This document shows, in pieces, positions 41,676 to 50,853 of a DNA stretch of 64,000 nt. Source of the DNA: Bacteroidales bacterium (GTDB lineage: Bacteria; Bacteroidota; Bacteroidia; Bacteroidales; Lentimicrobiaceae); contig JAEUTG010000046.1 in NCBI GenBank assembly GCA_016788045.1, positions 1 to 64,000 of the forward strand, given 5' to 3'. Below the pieces are notes generated by a model. That model saw nothing but the letters and a program-made list of their open reading frames with translations. It did no database searches and was not told the DNA's origin. Positions within the stretch are counted from its first letter, which is position 1. Every line of letters starts with the position of its first letter. The position numbers and the translations under genes were made by a program.

Positions 41676-42923
41676 TCAGAAATCGTGATACAACAGGTAT
41701 TTCTTTCTGATTTTTAGAAACTTATCCAGACCCTCCTGCCAGGAGGCTTTGATCTCTTCTTCGCTGCAGCCCGAGAGAATCTGATCTTTCAGGGTATCAT
41801 TACCGGCCAGTTTATTGAAGAATGAATTAAAAAATTGTTCCTTCTCAGGGTAAGATTGATACATCCGGATCAACCAGTGCAGCCGGATTCCAGGGGTTTG
41901 CCTGATTACAGCAGCGCTGTCAGCCAGTTTTAATCCCCGGCATTCAATGCCCTTGTAGAGCGGATTCACACTGGCACCGGCCCGGCTTTCAGGGGTAAAC
42001 ACAAAATTACCTTCGCCAAAGCCCGGATAGCCGATCACCGTGAAGGGGTAATCCGTTCCCCGGCCAACACTCACGTTGGTTCCTTCGAAAAAACACAGGG
42101 AAGGGTAGAGGTACACCGAAGACATATCCGGAAGGTTTGGCGAAGGCCTCACCGGAAGTTCGTAAAACCGCCTGTGATTGTATCCTGAATTTTCAACCCA
42201 CCGGAGCCTGCATACCAGACTATCCTTCAACCAGAACTCTCCGTTTATCATGCGGGCATATTCGGCCATGGTCATCCCATGCACCACCGGCACCGTATGC
42301 ATTCCAACAAACGAGGTAAATCCGGGTTCAAGCAGGGGGCCATCCACGTAGAAACCGTTCGGATTGGGCCTGTCGAGGACGAGCAAGGGCAGATTGTTTT
42401 CCGCGCAGGCTTCCATGACAAGGGTAAGCGTTGAAATGTAGGTGTAAAAACGTGCCCCGACATCCTGCAGGTCAAACAACACAAGATCAATGCCGGCCAG
42501 GTCCTCTGTGCGGGGCTTGCGGTGATCGCCGTATAGCGATACCAGTGGCAAGCCCGTTTTTGAGTCAACATCACTGCTTACCAGCTCACCGGCTTCTGCC
42601 TGCCCACGAAACCCATGCTCGGGCGAAAAAACTTTCACTACCTTCAATCCGGCTCCCAGCAGGCTGTCAACCAGATGCGTGCTGCCGATCCGTGAAGTCT
42701 GGTTGGCCACAACCCCGATTCTCAGGCCTTCCAGGTCACCGAAATACTGGCGTGTACGCTCAGCGCCGGTCTTGATGGCTGAACGGTGGTAAGCTTCTGC
42801 AGCTGGTCCTTTCGCAGAAATGCTTTCTGCAGGGGGCGGCGTGGTACGCTGAACTTTCCTTGACTGACTGCAGGAGATTGCTAACAGTGATAAAACGATG
42901 AGAAATACTGACTGAAGGCGCAT
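41676..42923 (-). CDS. namZ: NamZ-like exo-beta-N-acetylmuramidase (DUF1343)
   Basis: This 415-residue lipoprotein has a lipobox (VLSLLAISC; Cys18). It belongs to DUF1343, now known as exo-beta-N-acetylmuramidases (GH171) which release MurNAc from the non-reducing end of peptidoglycan fragments. The family signatures are visible: IGVVANQTSRIG, FSPEHGFRGQAEAG, DLVLFDLQDVGARFYTY, VLDRPNPNGFYVDGP and FFEGTNVSVGRGTDYPF. The likely place of action is the periplasm. It is transcribed alone, back to back with the permease gene. Together with Mpl (46458) it points to wall recycling. Confidence 0.9.
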   Translation of the reverse strand: MRLQSVFLIVLSLLAISCSQSRKVQRTTPPPAESISAKGPAAEAYHRSAIKTGAERTRQYFGDLEGLRIGVVANQTSRIGSTHLVDSLLGAGLKVVKVFSPEHGFRGQAEAGELVSSDVDSKTGLPLVSLYGDHRKPRTEDLAGIDLVLFDLQDVGARFYTYISTLTLVMEACAENNLPLLVLDRPNPNGFYVDGPLLEPGFTSFVGMHTVPVVHGMTMAEYARMINGEFWLKDSLVCRLRWVENSGYNHRRFYELPVRPSPNLPDMSSVYLYPSLCFFEGTNVSVGRGTDYPFTVIGYPGFGEGNFVFTPESRAGASVNPLYKGIECRGLKLADSAAVIRQTPGIRLHWLIRMYQSYPEKEQFFNSFFNKLAGNDTLKDQILSGCSEEEIKASWQEGLDKFLKIRKKYLLYHDF

Positions 42924-42998
42924 GCGCTGTGAAACAGATTGATTTTTGCGGCTGTAAAGTTAAGTTTAAACTTTAACTTTGCGCCAAACACCCTCGCC

Positions 42999-44219
42999 TT
43001 GAATTTTGAGTTTTACATAAGCCGTCGCATCCGATCCAGGGAAGGCAGTTCATTTTCACGACCGATCATCAAAGTATCGGTTGCCGGGATTGCCCTCGGA
43101 CTGGCAGTAATGATCATCTCAGTGAGCATCCTGCAGGGCTTTCAGACGCAGGTGCGCGATAAGGTGTCGGGTTTTGCAGGGCATATCCAGATTTCCAATT
43201 TCGACTCCAACAACTCTTTCGAACCGACTCCCATTGACCGGCGCGATGCGAAACCCGGACAGCTTGCACAGATTCAGGGGGTAACCGATGTTCAGGCTTA
43301 TGGCCTTAAGGCCGGAATCGTAAAGACCAAAGACCAGATTGAAGGTGTTGTTTTTAAGGGGGTTACCAAAACATATCGGTGGGATTTTCTAAAGGACAAG
43401 CTGATTTCCGGAAGAATCCCGGTTTTCAGCGACACGGCTGCGGGGACAGAAATCCTGATTTCTGAAAAACTGGCCAACAGCCTCGGATTCAAAACCGGTG
43501 ACGACCTCAGGATGTATTTTATCATCGACAATGTTACCCGGGGCCGCAAATTCGTGATCAGCGGAATATACAACACCGGACTGGCTGAATTTGATGAAAC
43601 CTACCTCTTCGGCGACTTTGCCCAGGTCAGAAACCTGAACTCCTGGGATGAGAATACCGTATCCGGAATTGAAATCACCCTCCGTGATTTCAGCAAACTG
43701 AACAACCTGGGGGAGCAGATTTATTCGACTATAGGTTACAAGCTCAATGCACTGACAGTTAAGCAGATCTATCCACAGATATTTGACTGGATCGAAATAC
43801 AGGATATGAATGTGGTAATCATTCTTGTGCTGATCGCGCTGGTTTCCGGCATAACCATGATTTCTACCCTGTTGATTCTGATTCTCGAGCACACCCGTGA
43901 CATTGGCATGCTTAAGGCTATGGGTGCCAGCAACAACAGCATCAGAAAGATCTTTATTTATGCTTCGGTCAACATCACACTCCGCGGTCTTTTGTGGGGA
44001 AACTCCATCGCCCTGTTGCTGGTCCTCCTCCAGAAAAAGTTCAGTTTTATTCCCCTTCCGGCTGATTCATATTTCGTGTCTGCCGTTCCTGTTTCCATCA
44101 ACATTCCTGCAATACTGCTGATCAACCTGTCCACCGTTGCAGTTTGCACCCTCATGATGCTGATTCCTTCCCTGGTAATCCGGTATATTTCGCCGGTAAG
44201 GGTAATCCGGTTTGAATAA
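42999..44219 (+). CDS. LolE/LolC-type ABC transporter permease
   Basis: About 406 residues from the TTG at 42999 (LNFEFYISRRI), as in LolE-type starts; an earlier TTG at 42939 is less likely. A MacB-like periplasmic core lies between helix 1 (SVAGIALGLAVMIISVSILQ) and the last three helices (NVVIILVLIALVSGITMIS; YASVNITLRGLLWGNSIALL; LLINLSTVAVCTLMML). The FtsX domain includes LEHTRDIGMLKAMGAS. It would move lipoproteins from the inner membrane together with an ATPase LolD, which is not in this window. A TAACTTTG box at 42974-42981 fits a promoter. Confidence 0.87.
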   Translation: MNFEFYISRRIRSREGSSFSRPIIKVSVAGIALGLAVMIISVSILQGFQTQVRDKVSGFAGHIQISNFDSNNSFEPTPIDRRDAKPGQLAQIQGVTDVQAYGLKAGIVKTKDQIEGVVFKGVTKTYRWDFLKDKLISGRIPVFSDTAAGTEILISEKLANSLGFKTGDDLRMYFIIDNVTRGRKFVISGIYNTGLAEFDETYLFGDFAQVRNLNSWDENTVSGIEITLRDFSKLNNLGEQIYSTIGYKLNALTVKQIYPQIFDWIEIQDMNVVIILVLIALVSGITMISTLLILILEHTRDIGMLKAMGASNNSIRKIFIYASVNITLRGLLWGNSIALLLVLLQKKFSFIPLPADSYFVSAVPVSINIPAILLINLSTVAVCTLMMLIPSLVIRYISPVRVIRFE

Positions 44220-44266
44220 AAAAAGCCACCCTAACATGGATGGCTGTTCAATCAGAAGGTGATATC

Positions 44267-44575
44267 CTATAGTTTGATTACTGCATTCTCTGAATCACCC
44301 ATTCCACTGCCGGTAAACCCGTCAGCTTCGGGATCGTTGATCCATGAAGTACCGTTTGCCAGATATCTGAACTGATAATCACGGCCTGTTTCCAACTCTA
44401 CAGATGCGCTGAAGGAACCATCTTTTAAGGGTTTCAGTTCATCTGCACTTTCATTCCAGCCGTTGAAATCGCCCACAAGGTTCACTTTTCCGGCTCCATT
44501 GGCTTCTTCTTTCGACAGTTTAAACGTAACCTTACAAACAGGTTTGCTTTTAAGAAATTGCTTTTTAATGCTCAT
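44267..44575 (-). CDS. Small CBM48-like (isoamylase early-set) protein
   Basis: This 102-residue single-domain protein has the glycogen-binding/isoamylase N-terminal fold: KVTFKLSKEEANGAGKVNLV, VGDFNGWNES, GSFSASVELETGRDYQFRYL and WINDPEADGF. The Trp and Lys positions that bind alpha-glucans in this family are present. It has no catalytic domain and no export signal, so it may bind glycogen or regulate an enzyme in the cytosol. It is transcribed on its own. Confidence 0.85.
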   Translation of the reverse strand: MSIKKQFLKSKPVCKVTFKLSKEEANGAGKVNLVGDFNGWNESADELKPLKDGSFSASVELETGRDYQFRYLANGTSWINDPEADGFTGSGMGDSENAVIKL

Positions 44576-44782
44576 TAATCTAAGTATTTGTTAAACAATA
44601 AATTATAAACCTAAAAATATCCTGTAAAGGGACCATTTCAGGCGGCACAAAAATACTTAATTAATGAATCGGAATTGATAACGAAGTGTTATTAAATTGT
44701 TAAATTTCTGATGTTTACAGAGGTTTAAAGCACTTTGGAAAGCATTGCTTCAGCCGGTTCCTGGAGAGGTCTACAGGTCCAT

Positions 44783-45493
44783 TCAGCCCTTTTTGTGCAA
44801 ACCACATTCTTTTGTTTCCGGATTCTCCCACCACCAGCGGCCGGCGCGTACATCTTCACCTGGCATCACAGCACGGGTGCAGGGCTGACAGCCAATGCTG
44901 GGAAATCCGGCATCGTGCAGTTTGTTGTAGGGGATGAAATTCGATTTCAGGTATGCCCATAGATGCTCTTCAGTCCAGTCAATCAACGGATTAACCTTAA
45001 TCAGACCATTGTTTTCGTCCCATTCAACCAATTGCATGTCTTTTCGGGTAACCGATTGTTCCCTTCTTAGACCGCAAATCCAGGCATCCAATCCGCTGAA
45101 AGCCCTTTTCAAGGGTTCAATTTTTCTTATATGGCAGCACAGCTTCCGGTTCTCTATGCTGTCGTAGAAGAGGTTGATGCCCTTTTCGTTCACCATGGCT
45201 TCAACCCGGGCCGCATCGGGAAACATTACCCGTATGCTGATGCCATATTTCTTTGACGTCAGGTCAATAAGGTCGTAGGTCTCCGGAAAAAGCCGGCCTG
45301 TATCAAGGGTAAATACATCTGCTGTTTTATCGACCTGTGAAATCATATAGGTGAGTGCCTGATCCTCAGCTCCAAGGCTGGTCGACAAGGCAACCTTTCC
45401 ATTGAAATCCTTCAGAAACCAGGTGATCACCTCTTCTGCCGGCTTTCCCTGAAGCAGCTGGTTGATTTCTGCTGCCTGATCTTTCCTGTTCAT
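44783..45493 (-). CDS. cysH: Phosphoadenylyl/adenylyl-sulfate reductase (4Fe-4S type)
   Basis: About 236 residues from the ATG at 45493 (MNRKDQAAEINQLL). It reduces APS or PAPS to sulfite in assimilatory sulfate reduction. Landmarks are STSLGAEDQALTYMI, TLDTGRLFPETYDLI, the paired cysteines RKLCCHIRK and GCQPCTRAV that hold the 4Fe-4S cluster of APS-type reductases, and ECGLHKKG with the catalytic Cys near the end. The presence of CC and CxxC favours APS over PAPS as substrate. It ends 10 bp from the neighbouring MBL hydrolase gene, so they may be one transcript. Confidence 0.92.
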   Translation of the reverse strand: MNRKDQAAEINQLLQGKPAEEVITWFLKDFNGKVALSTSLGAEDQALTYMISQVDKTADVFTLDTGRLFPETYDLIDLTSKKYGISIRVMFPDAARVEAMVNEKGINLFYDSIENRKLCCHIRKIEPLKRAFSGLDAWICGLRREQSVTRKDMQLVEWDENNGLIKVNPLIDWTEEHLWAYLKSNFIPYNKLHDAGFPSIGCQPCTRAVMPGEDVRAGRWWWENPETKECGLHKKG

Positions 45494-45503
45494 ATACTGT
45501 GTT

Positions 45504-46346
45504 TTAAAGATTACTAATCCGGATATCTTCTCCTGCTTCAGGCCCTTTTTCTCCGGCAAATACGGTACAGGCCTCGTGATGAAAATCGTGTTCAAACAAC
45601 AGAACGTACTGATTGCGTGCAGCTTCTGTAAGAAATGTTTCCTTTTCGGTCAGGGTAAGCAAAGGTTCAATATCCACCGAAGGAACCCAGGCCAGGGGAA
45701 TGTGCCCTTTCGACGGGATAAAATCTGCACAGAAAACAAGGGTTCTGTTATGGTACTCAATAAAAGGGACAATCTGCCCCCGGGTATGACCATTGAATAT
45801 CTCAAACCTGATGTGCGGAATCCAGGGCCCTGCAGAAGTCACCAGGTTCAGCCTGCCCGATTGTTCCAGCGCCTGAAGGTTGTCGGGAAAAAAGGCAGCC
45901 TGTTCCCGTTTGTTTGAATTCCAGGCCCATTTCCACTGGGCTTCTGAACACCAGTACCTGGCGTTGGGGAAAACCTCTTCAACGCTGCCATCCTCCCTGA
46001 GTTGTGTTGCTCCGCCTACATGATCGTCGTGCAGGTGGGTAAACACAATGTCGGTGATATCGGCAGGGGAGAGGCCGGCCGCTGCAATGCCCGGTAAAAG
46101 GCCATCTTCACCGGATCTGTACTTGTATTTATAGTACTTCTCACCCCGCTTATTGCCCATTCCCGTATCGATCAGGATGTTGCCGGCATCATGCAGTATC
46201 AGCAAGCACCGGGTGGTGATGTCGATCAGGTTGAATTCATCTGCCGGATAAACCTTGGTCCACAGGGATTTAGGCACCACCCCGAAGGCAACACCGCCAT
46301 CCATTTTCCAGCGATCAGCTTCAATGGTTGTGAGTTTCATTGTCAT
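45504..46346 (-). CDS. Metallo-beta-lactamase-fold hydrolase
   Basis: This 280-residue MBL-fold protein carries the metal motif FTHLHDDHVGGATQL, a further His in FNGHTRGQIV, Asp in VFCADFIPS and a last His in LFEHDFHHEA. The early DTGMGNKRGEKYY segment is a usual strand-loop motif of the lactonase-like branch. It has no signal peptide. Substrate is unknown. It precedes cysH by 10 bp on the same strand. Confidence 0.88.
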   Translation of the reverse strand: MTMKLTTIEADRWKMDGGVAFGVVPKSLWTKVYPADEFNLIDITTRCLLILHDAGNILIDTGMGNKRGEKYYKYKYRSGEDGLLPGIAAAGLSPADITDIVFTHLHDDHVGGATQLREDGSVEEVFPNARYWCSEAQWKWAWNSNKREQAAFFPDNLQALEQSGRLNLVTSAGPWIPHIRFEIFNGHTRGQIVPFIEYHNRTLVFCADFIPSKGHIPLAWVPSVDIEPLLTLTEKETFLTEAARNQYVLLFEHDFHHEACTVFAGEKGPEAGEDIRISNL

Positions 46347-46359
46347 AAGTTGAATTGCA

Positions 46360-46367
46360 CAAAAATA
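46360..46367 (-). promoter_or_regulatory. Possible minus-7 box of the MBL hydrolase gene
   Basis: TATTTTTG on the minus strand, 13 bp before the ATG, faces a TACATTTG box on the plus strand at 46435-46442 for the mpl gene. Neither has a clear TTG at the right distance, so they are half matches in a divergent promoter region. Confidence 0.3.
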
Positions 46368-46457
46368 AGGGTTTCAGTCGTTGCATCATGCAGGCAGATT
46401 GAAGTAATACCCGGGCAGTAAAAACAGTTTTGATTACATTTGCCGTATAATACAGAA

Positions 46458-47828
46458 ATGCCGATGAACGTTCATTTTATTGCCATTGGCGGAAGTGCCA
46501 TGCACAACCTTGCCATCGCCCTGCATTACAAAGGGTATAAAATTACAGGATCCGATGATGAGATATTCGATCCGGCAAAATCGCGGCTGGAGCAGCTGGG
46601 GCTGCTGCCCGAAACCATCGGCTGGAATCCCGCCAATATCCACGAAGGGCTGGATGCCGTTATCCTGGGAATGCATGCACGGGCTGACAATCCGGAACTG
46701 GCAAAGGCAAAGGCACTCGGGTTGAAGATTTTCTCTTATCCGGAGTATCTGTACGAGCAGTCAAAAGATAAAATCAGGGTGGTGATCGGCGGAAGCCACG
46801 GAAAAACCACCATCACCGCCATGATCCTGCATGTGCTGAAACAGGCCGGCATTGACGCCGATTATATGGTTGGTGCGCAGCTGGAAGGATTTGATGTGAT
46901 GGTAAAGCTTTCAGAAAATGCCCGTTTTATGGTGTTTGAAGGGGATGAGTACCTGACCTCAGCCCTCGACCGCAGGCCCAAATTCCACCTTTACATGCCT
47001 GATATTGCCCTCATCAGTGGTATAGCCTGGGATCATGTGAATGTTTTTCCAACATTTGATCATTACGTAGATCAGTTCAGGATTTTTGCAAAGATGATTC
47101 CCGGTGGAGGTTCGCTGGTGTATTGCAGTGAAGATGAACAGGTAGTTTCAGTAGCTGAATCAGTTGATAAAGAGGTCGTTAAACTTCCTTATTCAAAACC
47201 GGATTATGTTATTGAAAACGGAATCACCAGCCTGATTACCGGACCTGAAAAAATCCCCCTCAGGGTGTTCGGGCACCACAACATGCTGAACCTCGAAGGT
47301 GCCCGCCTGGTTTGTGAGTGCATGGGTGTAAATGCTCAGACTTTTTATCATGCAATCGGAACCTTTGCCGGCGCTTCGAAACGTCTTGAACTGCTGGCTG
47401 CCAATGATACCTGTTCGGTTTACAAAGATTTTGCACACAGCCCTTCAAAGCTGAGGGCTACCATCAATGCTGTGAGGGAACAGTTTCCGGGACGAAAGCT
47501 TGTTGCCTGCATGGAGCTGCACACTTTCAGCAGCCTCAGCCTTGGATTTTTGCAGGAATACAGGGATTCAATGAATGAAGCCGATAGTGCAGTTGTTTTC
47601 TACAGCCGTCATGCGCTGGAACTGAAGCGCCTTCCCGTTTTTGAAGTAAAAGATGTAAAAACAGCTTTTAACCGGGTTGATATTCTGACATTTAACGAAA
47701 AACCATCCCTTGAAGAATACCTGTTATCCGAACACTGGGGAAATGCCGTATTGCTGATGATGAGCTCCGGAAATTTCGATGGCCTCGATTTACGGGAACT
47801 CGCTCAGACCATCGTTACCGGAAAATGA
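46458..47828 (+). CDS. mpl: Mpl, UDP-MurNAc:tripeptide ligase
   Basis: About 456 residues from the ATG at 46458 (MPMNVHFIAIGGSAM). A Mur ligase that joins recycled L-Ala-gamma-D-Glu-meso-diaminopimelate to UDP-MurNAc. The Rossmann motif IGGSAMHNLA and the P-loop VIGGSHGKTTITAMIL are clear, with the FEGDEYLTSALDRRPKF segment and IAWDHVNVFP typical of Mpl rather than MurC. It completes a recycling path with NamZ at 41676. It indicates that the wall contains meso-diaminopimelate. Confidence 0.93.
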   Translation: MPMNVHFIAIGGSAMHNLAIALHYKGYKITGSDDEIFDPAKSRLEQLGLLPETIGWNPANIHEGLDAVILGMHARADNPELAKAKALGLKIFSYPEYLYEQSKDKIRVVIGGSHGKTTITAMILHVLKQAGIDADYMVGAQLEGFDVMVKLSENARFMVFEGDEYLTSALDRRPKFHLYMPDIALISGIAWDHVNVFPTFDHYVDQFRIFAKMIPGGGSLVYCSEDEQVVSVAESVDKEVVKLPYSKPDYVIENGITSLITGPEKIPLRVFGHHNMLNLEGARLVCECMGVNAQTFYHAIGTFAGASKRLELLAANDTCSVYKDFAHSPSKLRATINAVREQFPGRKLVACMELHTFSSLSLGFLQEYRDSMNEADSAVVFYSRHALELKRLPVFEVKDVKTAFNRVDILTFNEKPSLEEYLLSEHWGNAVLLMMSSGNFDGLDLRELAQTIVTGK

Positions 47829-47888
47829 TACCGATCAGATTTCTAAAGTAGATTTTGATATAAAATACACCAATCTACTGTAAATAAA

Positions 47889-48845
47889 TTACTTATTCCT
47901 GTATTTTTCTCTTCGTTGGTTGGCCAGGATCTCTTCGTTCTGTTTACGGATAAACTTCAGGAGTTCACCCAATATGCCGATCATATAGGAAACCACGCCC
48001 CAGAATGCCATGATGGCCAGTAAAATCAGCGAAGGAATATAGGTTCTTCCTTTGTCGGGATGATCGGTAATGAAGAGCAGGTATATAAACCGGATACCCA
48101 GGACAGCGGCAGCCAGGTTGAAAACGTTACCGATCCAGAGGAAAAACCTGCCGGGCCGATACAGGATATACATCCGGATCATGGTATCCCCCGATTTGTA
48201 GATATGCTCAAAAATGTTTCTGAACAACCTCGATTCGCGGGTTTTTGCATTGACCCTGATATCGACAGAATGAACCCTCAGGTTTGAATTTCCGGCCTGA
48301 ATGAGGTTCTCCATGGTATAGGAGAACTTTGAATAAATGAACATTCTCAGGCAGGCTTCTCTAGAAAAAGCCCTGAAACCCGAAGGCGCATCCTTTACAT
48401 CAGTTTTGGATATCTTACGCAAAATCCAGCTTCCCATGAGTTGGAAAAGCTTTTTAACCGGACTGAATTCTTTGTGCTCTTTTATCGGACGACAGCCTAC
48501 CACAATGTCGGCACGGCTTTCAACGATAGGCTGGACCAACAGGGCTATATCTTCACCAACATACTGATTGTCACCATCGGTATTTACCACAATGTCAGCT
48601 CCCTGTTCAAGGGCATAACGAATACCGGATGAAAAGGCATAAGCAAGACCACGGTTACTTCCAAGCTGCAGTACATGATGTACCTTAAGTTCGTGGGCTA
48701 CCGCAACCGTATTGTCGGAACTGCCATCATCAATCACAAGGTATTCAATTACCTCAATGCCAGGCAATGACTTCGGAAGATCGCGGATTACCCCGGGCAG
48801 GGTTATCGCTTCATTGTAGCAGGGGATTTGTATAATGAGCTTCAT
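47889..48845 (-). CDS. Membrane-linked glycosyltransferase family 2
   Basis: This 318-residue GT2 enzyme has the GT-A domain in residues 1-220: IQIPCYNEAITLPG, LVIDDGSSDNT, the DxD-like NTDGDNQYVGED, and a DAPSGFRAFS acceptor-loop motif. Two C-terminal helices (FNLAAAVLGIRFIYLLF; LILLAIMAFWGVVSYMIGI) place it in the membrane, as in DPM1/GtrB-like enzymes that load sugars on polyprenyl phosphate. Its start overlaps the GtrA gene stop by 4 bp, so both belong to one pathway, probably transfer of an isoprenyl-linked sugar across the inner membrane. Confidence 0.9.
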   Translation of the reverse strand: MKLIIQIPCYNEAITLPGVIRDLPKSLPGIEVIEYLVIDDGSSDNTVAVAHELKVHHVLQLGSNRGLAYAFSSGIRYALEQGADIVVNTDGDNQYVGEDIALLVQPIVESRADIVVGCRPIKEHKEFSPVKKLFQLMGSWILRKISKTDVKDAPSGFRAFSREACLRMFIYSKFSYTMENLIQAGNSNLRVHSVDIRVNAKTRESRLFRNIFEHIYKSGDTMIRMYILYRPGRFFLWIGNVFNLAAAVLGIRFIYLLFITDHPDKGRTYIPSLILLAIMAFWGVVSYMIGILGELLKFIRKQNEEILANQRREKYRNK

Positions 48846-49261
48846 GGTAACTGTTTCTCCATAATTTTTTTACTGTAGAAGAACTTGGCCAGCGAAAATA
48901 TAACAACATTCCCGATCTGCACCACAAGGTAGTAAATTTCGGTATATTTCACCAGTAAGGTGTATAAACCCCAGTCAAGTAACCTGAAAAAGGCAATTCC
49001 GTAAAGAAACCTGAAATAGGTTTTCAGTACCCGCTCTTCTGTCCTCTCCCTGAACACAAAGATCCGGAGCATGATAAAATTGGCCGTTACCTGGAAAAAC
49101 AACGTAATCATGTAGGCAACAGGCTTTTGCATGAACATGTATTCAACAAGCAACCAGTTGAGCGGGATGGCAATAAGGAATGAGGGCAAACCAGCCAACC
49201 CAAAACTCAATAGCTGGATCACCAGTTTTTTGGATTTTTCATTGTACCTGAGCCCAGCCAT
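48842..49261 (-). CDS. GtrA-family membrane protein
   Basis: This 139-residue protein has four helices and matches GtrA-like proteins (LLSFGLAGLPSFLIAIPLNW; QVTANFIMLRIFVFRER), which are thought to help flip polyprenyl-linked glucose or related sugars. It is translated just before the GT2 gene with a 4-bp overlap, and starts 9 bp after the toroid protein gene. Sugar type is unknown. Confidence 0.85.
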   Translation of the reverse strand: MAGLRYNEKSKKLVIQLLSFGLAGLPSFLIAIPLNWLLVEYMFMQKPVAYMITLFFQVTANFIMLRIFVFRERTEERVLKTYFRFLYGIAFFRLLDWGLYTLLVKYTEIYYLVVQIGNVVIFSLAKFFYSKKIMEKQLP

Positions 49262-49270
49262 ATCAACAGA

Positions 49271-50851
49271 CTAATGAAGTTTTACCAAAGTACTTGCAAT
49301 AAAAACGCTTCCGTTAATGTGGCTTTCAGTTTCAACAGTGTAACCCTTCACCATCTCCATATCTTCCGGATGGAATGAATCGGCACTGGCAACATGCCTT
49401 TTTGAAAACCTCTGCGCCTTTACAATCAGTTCGCTTCCTTTTAGTCCGCTGATCTGATCCGTGATCACCAGTTGATCTTTTTTCAGCTCAATATGCCTGG
49501 TGAAAGCATACCTGGGGTCACTTTTTCTGAAAATCAACAGGTTCTTAAGCAATGAGATGATCTTGTGTCCGGTGAAATAACTTACCGCCCGTAACACAAA
49601 ATGTTTAAAAGGAGTGCTGGTGTTTTCCCTGAACCGGACCGGATGGCCGGAGATGCGGATTTCATCCGGGCTGCCTGAAAAAACGGTGGAAGGGGTCCAC
49701 CAATGCGTAACAAACTGTTTTCCATGATCGAAAACAATCCATCCGAAATCATTGAAGTAGTCATCCTCTTTGGTAAGGGTTACAATACCACCCTTCAGGC
49801 AACTGATAATGATCCGGTGTTCAGCTGACGATGAAACCACCATTCCACTCTGCTTCATCACAGAAGGTTCAATCACCGGCAGTTTAGTTTCATGCTCAGG
49901 TTTTATCTTATCCAGAACCAACTGGGCTCTTACCACCGAATGTCCGATGTAATGACTCCAGTACCGGTCATCGGTTGCATGGAAAAAGTGCAGCGGACTA
50001 TCCGTACCGGAATAAAGCACGGCGGCAACCTGTCTGGCTGAATTCACAAGTTCCTGATTCTCCGATTGAAGAAAGCGGCAAATACCATAGGGTACGATGT
50101 AATCGGTATTCCGGGCATTGTGCATTCCGATGGATCCCCGACGGTGAATCACAAGTCGGGAAAGAAAGCTGAAAGCCCTTTCAGCTGAATCATAGAACCT
50201 CGGATCTCCGGTGTAGTCGTACAGGTCCCACAGGCAGTCGAGCGATACCGACAGATAGCCCAGATCCGGGCCGTCGTATTCGTTGAACCAGCCTTCTTCA
50301 GACTGCAGAGCAAGGGTTTTAACAGTCAGGTGTTCAAACTTCGGATTATTCACCAGTCCGGGATCCAGTTTCTTTAATACAGCCAGGGCTGCCAGTCCGG
50401 CAATCTGCTGGTTGGCGGCCTGCGGCTCAAATCGCTGCGTGAGCTTAATGGCGGCTTTTCTCAGTGCATCAGAATGACGTGTCGTTCCGGTTCCCTTGCG
50501 GTGGATGATTTTCGCAATGGCCAGTGTAGAAAAGGCGAGTGGGGGATAGCCATCCTCCCAGGGATAATACTCTTCAAAAGCACCTCTGCGGACAGCCCTG
50601 CCGGCCCAGAAATCAACTGCCGCATCAGCAAAGCTGCGGAACTGAGCCCGGTTTCCTCCGAATTCTGGTAAATCTGCTGCCATTTCAAGAAAGTAGCCTC
50701 CCTGCTGAAGAATAATGGAAGAGAAGTCCCTGATCTTGTAATGCCACCAGTTGCGGTCGAAACTCCCGTAATGCAGGGTGTTGGGATCGCGGTTCAGCTG
50801 CGTGAGTATGCGGGGTAAAACGCTTCCTATGATTGGATGGAAATCGACCAT
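49271..50851 (-). CDS. Alpha/alpha-toroid protein of glycan operon, function unknown
   Basis: About 526 residues from the ATG at 50851 (MVDFHPIIGSVL), 2 bp after the FrhB-like gene stop. An alternative start at 50926 would overlap that gene by 73 bp. The first 320 residues are helix pairs with glycan-active motifs (AFEEYYPWEDGYPPLAFSTL; SEEGWFNEYDGPDLGYLSVS), like polysaccharide lyases or epimerases. The last 180 residues are beta-rich (IIISCLKGGIVTLTKEDDYF), as in heparinase II/III-type lyases. There is no signal peptide, so it would act in the cytosol or on the inner face, unlike secreted lyases. It may modify or check a growing glycan. Confidence 0.62.
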   Translation of the reverse strand: MVDFHPIIGSVLPRILTQLNRDPNTLHYGSFDRNWWHYKIRDFSSIILQQGGYFLEMAADLPEFGGNRAQFRSFADAAVDFWAGRAVRRGAFEEYYPWEDGYPPLAFSTLAIAKIIHRKGTGTTRHSDALRKAAIKLTQRFEPQAANQQIAGLAALAVLKKLDPGLVNNPKFEHLTVKTLALQSEEGWFNEYDGPDLGYLSVSLDCLWDLYDYTGDPRFYDSAERAFSFLSRLVIHRRGSIGMHNARNTDYIVPYGICRFLQSENQELVNSARQVAAVLYSGTDSPLHFFHATDDRYWSHYIGHSVVRAQLVLDKIKPEHETKLPVIEPSVMKQSGMVVSSSAEHRIIISCLKGGIVTLTKEDDYFNDFGWIVFDHGKQFVTHWWTPSTVFSGSPDEIRISGHPVRFRENTSTPFKHFVLRAVSYFTGHKIISLLKNLLIFRKSDPRYAFTRHIELKKDQLVITDQISGLKGSELIVKAQRFSKRHVASADSFHPEDMEMVKGYTVETESHINGSVFIASTLVKLH

Positions 50852-50853
50852 GA

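Noticed and set aside
44222-44255. A terminator just after the LolE-like gene
   Set aside because: The stem AGCCACC...GGATGGCT has a mismatch and no T-run on the right side, too weak to call.
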